DNA of 45,919 nucleotides. Source: Chthonomonadaceae bacterium. GTDB taxonomy: Bacteria; Armatimonadota; Fimbriimonadia; Fimbriimonadales; Fimbriimonadaceae. The position numbers and the translations under genes are program-made. Shown in pieces: positions 42,489-45,919 of the stretch (positions are counted from its first letter, which is position 1; every line of letters begins with the position of its first letter). The stretch covers positions 1 through 45,919 of the forward strand of contig JAEURO010000002.1 of assembly GCA_016788345.1 (NCBI GenBank), in the 5' to 3' direction. The notes under the pieces were generated by a model, which saw only the letters and a program-made list of their open reading frames with translations, was not told the origin of the DNA and did not search any database.

Positions 42489-43825
42489 CTAGCTGTTGCT
42501 GGGTCTCGAAACTCGACGACAAATGTCGTACCTTCGCCCAGCCTAGACTGGATGTTGACTTGGGCGCCAAGTGCAGAAGAGAGCTCCAGGACAACCTTTG
42601 TGCCAAGCCCACTTCCGCCTGCCCGGGCCCACGACGAGTCTGCATTGCCCGAAAGGATGGCCCTGATGGTTGCGGGAGACATGCCTGGCCCTTGGTCTTC
42701 AATCTCCAAGGTGTGTCTTCCCTCACTGTAGCGATAGCGCAGGGTGATTGTGCTGAAGTAAGAGTCTGGATCCTCCGCGTTTGCTTCCAACCAATCATCA
42801 GTGAGCATCTCTGCTGCGGCTTTAATGGCGTTTCCGACCAAGTTCTCTACAATTCGTATGACGTAGAGGTCGTCAAATTCAAAGTCCGGTGTCCCTCTCT
42901 GAATGTCGTACTCGATTTTTATGTGGGCTTTGCGGGCCATCGACTCCAAGTACTGAGCGGCTAGCTCGGCTGTGTGCCCTAGTGCGCCCTTGCGAAGTTT
43001 CGGTGTCAGTTTCTTGCCTGCTGCAAGGTCATTGATCAGCCGGGCATATCGATAGACCCTTTCCGAGTAAGGGGCGAAGACATCCTCGAACGAACTTTCC
43101 AGCATCTCTGCGTGGAAGCAGGCCTCGGCGTTTGTTGGTCCCTTGCCTAACGCATCCCTCAGTCCCGATAGATTCCGTCTGAAGTCTTCGATAAAGGTCA
43201 GGAGCACGCCTGCCTTGTTGGCCAGGTCGTGGGCGGCGCGTCCCATACCTTCGAGCGAAGCGACCCTTGTTTGTTGCGAGAGCAACCTTGAGTTGAGGAT
43301 GGCCAAGGTGGACACATCCGAGATCGTGTCCAAGACTGCTTCGTCGGACTCGTTGAAGTTTCCAATCCTTTTGTTCACAAGTTGAACGACCCCGATTGGC
43401 TCCATGTCTGCAATGGCCAAGGGGAGGGTCATCATTGACCGGACAGTGATGCCGGTCTTTTCTCGGATCCGAAGGCGGCCTGGCTGGCCGTCCCTCGGGA
43501 AATTGCTGACGAGTGCCTTTCTTGCCTGGAAAACTTCCCCGGCGACGCCATAGTCTTCTGGAATGTCCAGGCGCTCGAGCCTTTCAGCGACGATTTCAGG
43601 ATAAACAATCGCGAATCGCAAGCGCTTGGTCGCCGGCTCGTGGATATAGATCGTCCCTCCTTCCGCTCCAACAGCTTGTACGCAGATTTCTAAGACGTCA
43701 CGCAACACAACACGGAGGTCGGTCGCGTTGGCCAGCTTTCGCGTAGCCAAGTGAACCGCCTCGAGCAAACGCGAAGTCTCTGCAAGGGTCAACATGTGGT
43801 TGGGTACAAAGTCCCTGAGTTTCAA
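42485..43825 (-). CDS. GAF-domain sensor histidine kinase
   Basis: 446 residues, soluble. Residues ~25-185 form a GAF domain (ILLxVSTLAILNSRLL ending, GIPVVQLVNKR-like GVVQLVNKRIGNFNESDEAVL). A helical segment follows with GMGRAAHDLANKAGVLLTF and candidate phospho-acceptor His199. The C-terminal ATPase domain is clear: N-box VENLVGNAIKAAAEML (Asn328), G1 DQGPGM (377-382) and G2 GGSGLGT (403-409), then FVVEFRD. The H-box has HD rather than HE, so autophosphorylation is likely but not certain. No response regulator gene adjoins it. The GAF ligand is unknown. Confidence 0.85.
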   Translation of the reverse strand: MKLRDFVPNHMLTLAETSRLLEAVHLATRKLANATDLRVVLRDVLEICVQAVGAEGGTIYIHEPATKRLRFAIVYPEIVAERLERLDIPEDYGVAGEVFQARKALVSNFPRDGQPGRLRIREKTGITVRSMMTLPLAIADMEPIGVVQLVNKRIGNFNESDEAVLDTISDVSTLAILNSRLLSQQTRVASLEGMGRAAHDLANKAGVLLTFIEDFRRNLSGLRDALGKGPTNAEACFHAEMLESSFEDVFAPYSERVYRYARLINDLAAGKKLTPKLRKGALGHTAELAAQYLESMARKAHIKIEYDIQRGTPDFEFDDLYVIRIVENLVGNAIKAAAEMLTDDWLEANAEDPDSYFSTITLRYRYSEGRHTLEIEDQGPGMSPATIRAILSGNADSSWARAGGSGLGTKVVLELSSALGAQVNIQSRLGEGTTFVVEFRDPATAS

Positions 43826-43963
43826 CGTCCAGTATGACCGTTAGGTTCCCTGGATTGTCCAGTTGGTCAAAGAAAATACTGGCAAAATCACCTAGTCTTC
43901 CTTACCCGGGATAGATATTTTCTAGATTGAACCCTGCCCGCGCCCGTGAATTCTAAAGATTTT

Positions 43964-43993
43964 TTAACAATTAGTTACCAGGTTTGTTAAAAT
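43964..43993 (+). promoter_or_regulatory. Candidate promoter for the subtilisin gene
   Basis: In the 254-base gap after the histidine kinase start, TTAACA at 43964-43969 and TAAAAT at 43988-43993, 18 bases apart, look like sigma-70 -35 and -10 boxes. The region around it is A/T-rich. GAGGA at 44062-44066 is a ribosome-binding candidate, 13 bases before the ATG at 44080. I see no operator repeat or second promoter in the rest of the gap. Confidence 0.42.
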
Positions 43994-44079
43994 ACAGTAC
44001 CAGCCTGACCGAAAGCGTGTCAGAATGGCACAAGCCTGGCTAAGGCTAATTTTCACCGATCGAGGACACAAATAAATCT

Positions 44080-45855
44080 ATGAAAAATCTCTCTTTGCTC
44101 GCGCTGGCAGCTCTTGCCGGAACTAGCATGGCCCAGAACTTCAAGGGCTATCAAATGGACTTCGTGCCGGCCAACAAGACTCAGTTCAAAGAAGTCAAGG
44201 GCGTCATGGAGTTCACGGGACGCATGCATGCCCGGCCGAACCAGGTCGTGACCTGGCAGCGGATGGGTCTGACCGAGTTTGGCGCACAGATGAAGCGGGA
44301 AGCCGCCGTGGCCAAAATCCAGGACATCGAAGCAGGATACATCGAACCGATCGATGTCTATATCATCAATGTCCCCAAGGGCATGAATGAGAACCAACTC
44401 GCCAAGCAGCTCATGAAAACAGGCCTTTATGAGTATGTCGAGCCGGACTACATGGTATATCCCCAGTTCACTCCGAACGATCCGTCTTTGGGTTCGCAGT
44501 GGAGCCACACAAACAATAACTCGACCAACGCTTGGGACATCTGTCGCGGCAATTCCGCCGTCAAAATCGGAATCACCGACACAGGCGTCCACTGCGGCAC
44601 CACCGGTGCGAACGGTCACGAAGACCTCAAAACCCGGCGCGTCCTCGGTGGCAACTCGGCTACCGCGACCACGCTTGCCAACGTGAAGACAGAAGCCGCT
44701 CTCGGCTCGTCGATTGTAAAGGATCTTAATGGCCACGGCACTCACTGCACTGGTATAGCCGCCGCGACTGGTAACAACGGTCTTGGTATCGCTGGCGTCA
44801 GCCTCGAAGGGATCAGCCACATGATGTGCCGAGTTTCGGACAGCTCTGGTGGCGGCTCGTCCTTTACCGCTTTGACCCTAGGCGCGCTTTACTGTGCATC
44901 CCAGGGCGCCCGCGTTGTCAGCACGAGCTACAGTGGCTTTTCGCAGTCGGTCATCGGCACAACCGGTACGACGATGAAGAACACCTACAACGCTGTGTGG
45001 TGTTACGCCGCAGGTAACGATGGTGGAACTTATGGTGCTGCTTTCGACTGGCCAGACGTAACGATTGTCGCGGCTATTGATTCTGGTAGCAACCTTGCTG
45101 GCTTCTCGGCCCGTGGCGTCGCTATCGACCTCTCAGCTCCTGGCGTTACGATCTTTTCGACTTGGTGGGCCAGCGACACCGTTGTCAATACCTATGCGAA
45201 TCTCGACGGCACAAGCATGGCGACCCCTTATGCAGCGGGCGTCGCTTCGATGATCTTAGCTGTAAACCCAGGTTATACGGCACAGAGAGTTCAAGACATC
45301 CTGTACAAGTCGTGCAACCTGCAAGCGGCTGGATCCGCATCGACCGGTTGGGGCCGGGTCAACCTATGGAACGCCATGGGACGCAAGGCCAACACGGTCA
45401 CGCTTGACACGGGCCAGGTCGTTTCGGGCGTCGTCGCCGATCTCTGGAGAATCGAAGGTAACGAACTCGTCGTCAAGCCGTTTATCGTTGCGAACTCGAG
45501 CATTCCTCCGGTTCAGGTTGTCACCGAGCACGATGCGACTGTCTATTCTGCCAACAACTATAGCGAGATCGCGATCATGACCAAGTGCCGGTTGATCGGT
45601 GCTTCCGGTGCGATGACGCAGAACCTCCAAATCTGGAACTTCACGTCGGGCGCATGGGAGAATGTCGGATCGGGCAGCGTCAGCAACACGTTCTTCGAGG
45701 CTGTCAAAACTGTCAATTCGGGCAACGTGACCAACTACATCTCTGCTGGCAAGATCCGAAGCCGAGTGCAGTTTGTCCCCGGGCCGCTGAGCAATGCTAA
45801 CTGGTCGATCGGTATCGATCAGATCAACCAGCGAGCCCTCCGCGCTACGGAATAA
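44080..45855 (+). CDS. Secreted subtilisin-like serine protease (S8) with I9-type propeptide
   Basis: 591 residues. A signal peptide (MKNLSLLALAALAGTSMAQ) and an ~110-residue inhibitor-type propeptide (DVYIINVPKGMNENQLAKQLMKTGLYEYVEPDYMVYPQ) precede the catalytic domain. The triad is complete: Asp167 in ITDTGV, His219 in NGHGTHCTG, Ser379 in GTSMATPYAAG, with the oxyanion Asn313 in AAGNDGG. Activation would remove the propeptide near residue 127. The last ~165 residues are beta-rich without a recognised domain. It is a secreted endopeptidase; its substrate is not indicated. A rho-independent terminator follows. Confidence 0.93.
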   Translation: MKNLSLLALAALAGTSMAQNFKGYQMDFVPANKTQFKEVKGVMEFTGRMHARPNQVVTWQRMGLTEFGAQMKREAAVAKIQDIEAGYIEPIDVYIINVPKGMNENQLAKQLMKTGLYEYVEPDYMVYPQFTPNDPSLGSQWSHTNNNSTNAWDICRGNSAVKIGITDTGVHCGTTGANGHEDLKTRRVLGGNSATATTLANVKTEAALGSSIVKDLNGHGTHCTGIAAATGNNGLGIAGVSLEGISHMMCRVSDSSGGGSSFTALTLGALYCASQGARVVSTSYSGFSQSVIGTTGTTMKNTYNAVWCYAAGNDGGTYGAAFDWPDVTIVAAIDSGSNLAGFSARGVAIDLSAPGVTIFSTWWASDTVVNTYANLDGTSMATPYAAGVASMILAVNPGYTAQRVQDILYKSCNLQAAGSASTGWGRVNLWNAMGRKANTVTLDTGQVVSGVVADLWRIEGNELVVKPFIVANSSIPPVQVVTEHDATVYSANNYSEIAIMTKCRLIGASGAMTQNLQIWNFTSGAWENVGSGSVSNTFFEAVKTVNSGNVTNYISAGKIRSRVQFVPGPLSNANWSIGIDQINQRALRATE

Positions 45856-45875
45856 GGGATCACACCCATTGACCC

Positions 45876-45910
45876 AAAGCCCCTCGAAACTGTCGAGGGG
45901 CTTTTTCTTT
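45876..45910 (+). terminator. Rho-independent terminator of the subtilisin gene
   Basis: AAAGCCCCTCGA (45876-45887) pairs perfectly with TCGAGGGGCTTT (45893-45904) around a short loop, and T-rich sequence continues to 45910. It starts 20 bases after the protease stop, which is a standard intrinsic terminator position. Confidence 0.88.
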
Positions 45911-45919
45911 GTCAAGCGT

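Noticed and set aside
44053-44820. 255-residue minus-strand ORF across the subtilisin start
   Set aside because: It is antisense to the signal peptide, propeptide and Asp/His active-site region of a well-supported protease.
1-45919. CRISPR arrays, tRNA or rRNA genes, transposases, phage genes
   Set aside because: I looked through the intergenic gaps and ORFs and saw no regularly spaced repeats, tRNA-like cloverleaf with CCA end, or mobile-element proteins.

Overview
The window reads as chromosomal DNA from a diderm (Gram-negative-type) bacterium with a dense, largely housekeeping gene set. The most likely source is Armatimonadota (Fimbriimonas-like) or a related phylum. The grounds are a heptose/LPS gene cluster, an OmpH/Skp-like chaperone, a PEP-CTERM protein and, above all, a Dop - UBact - proteasome beta-subunit cassette of the kind reported from a few Gram-negative phyla including Armatimonadetes. 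This placement is inferred from gene content, not from a phylogeny. Genes are packed tightly, with many 4-base ATGA start/stop overlaps. I see no rRNA, tRNA, CRISPR, insertion sequence or phage gene.

Layout, left to right. 1-3.8 kb: the tail of an OmpH-like gene, then a leftward heptose cluster (hldA, GT9 heptosyltransferase, gmhA) preceded by a LolA-like/cytochrome c fusion. 3.9-9.7 kb: rightward SpoU methyltransferase, TPR protein, polysaccharide deacetylase and an unknown; leftward CAP-domain, PEP-CTERM and small exported proteins; a secreted M28 peptidase. 9.8-12.5 kb: a small unknown and the leftward DUF177-plsX-fabH lipid operon. 12.6-17.9 kb: an HDOD-like protein, then a rightward run of lipoprotein, dop, UBact, prcB and an HD phosphohydrolase. 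17.9-22.1 kb: leftward gatC-gatA-unknown-ispE-nucleotidyltransferase. 22.1-25.7 kb: a DUF255-like protein, recA and recX. 25.7-31.6 kb: mnmG, an MFS transporter, a CocE/NonD-type hydrolase and a small lipoprotein. 31.7-35.2 kb: lipA, a ferredoxin-NADP reductase-like flavoprotein, plsC and an outer-membrane protein. 35.2-39.3 kb: an acyl-CoA dehydrogenase-like protein with glcE and glcD, and a methyltransferase. 39.3-45.9 kb: hutU, a beta-propeller protein paired with a MoaD/ThiS-like protein ending in Gly-Gly, a GAF histidine kinase and a secreted subtilisin.

The most interesting system is the ubiquitin-like UBact cassette at 14.86-17.23 kb. Dop, a 61-residue UBact ending in Ser-Gly-Gln, and a catalytically complete proteasome beta subunit are joined by two successive ATGA overlaps. 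The alpha subunit, the PafA ligase and the ATPase are not in this window. An unstudied lipoprotein gene ends 3 nt before dop, and an HD-domain gene starts 21 nt after prcB, which extends the apparent operon beyond the known components. A second ubiquitin-fold protein, of MoaD/ThiS type, lies at 42.2 kb beside a cytoplasmic beta-propeller and is probably unrelated in function.

No gap between genes exceeds about 300 bases. The longest are about 280 bases (33621-33916), which I fill with one doubtful small ORF, and 254 bases (43826-44079), which holds a candidate promoter for the subtilisin gene.
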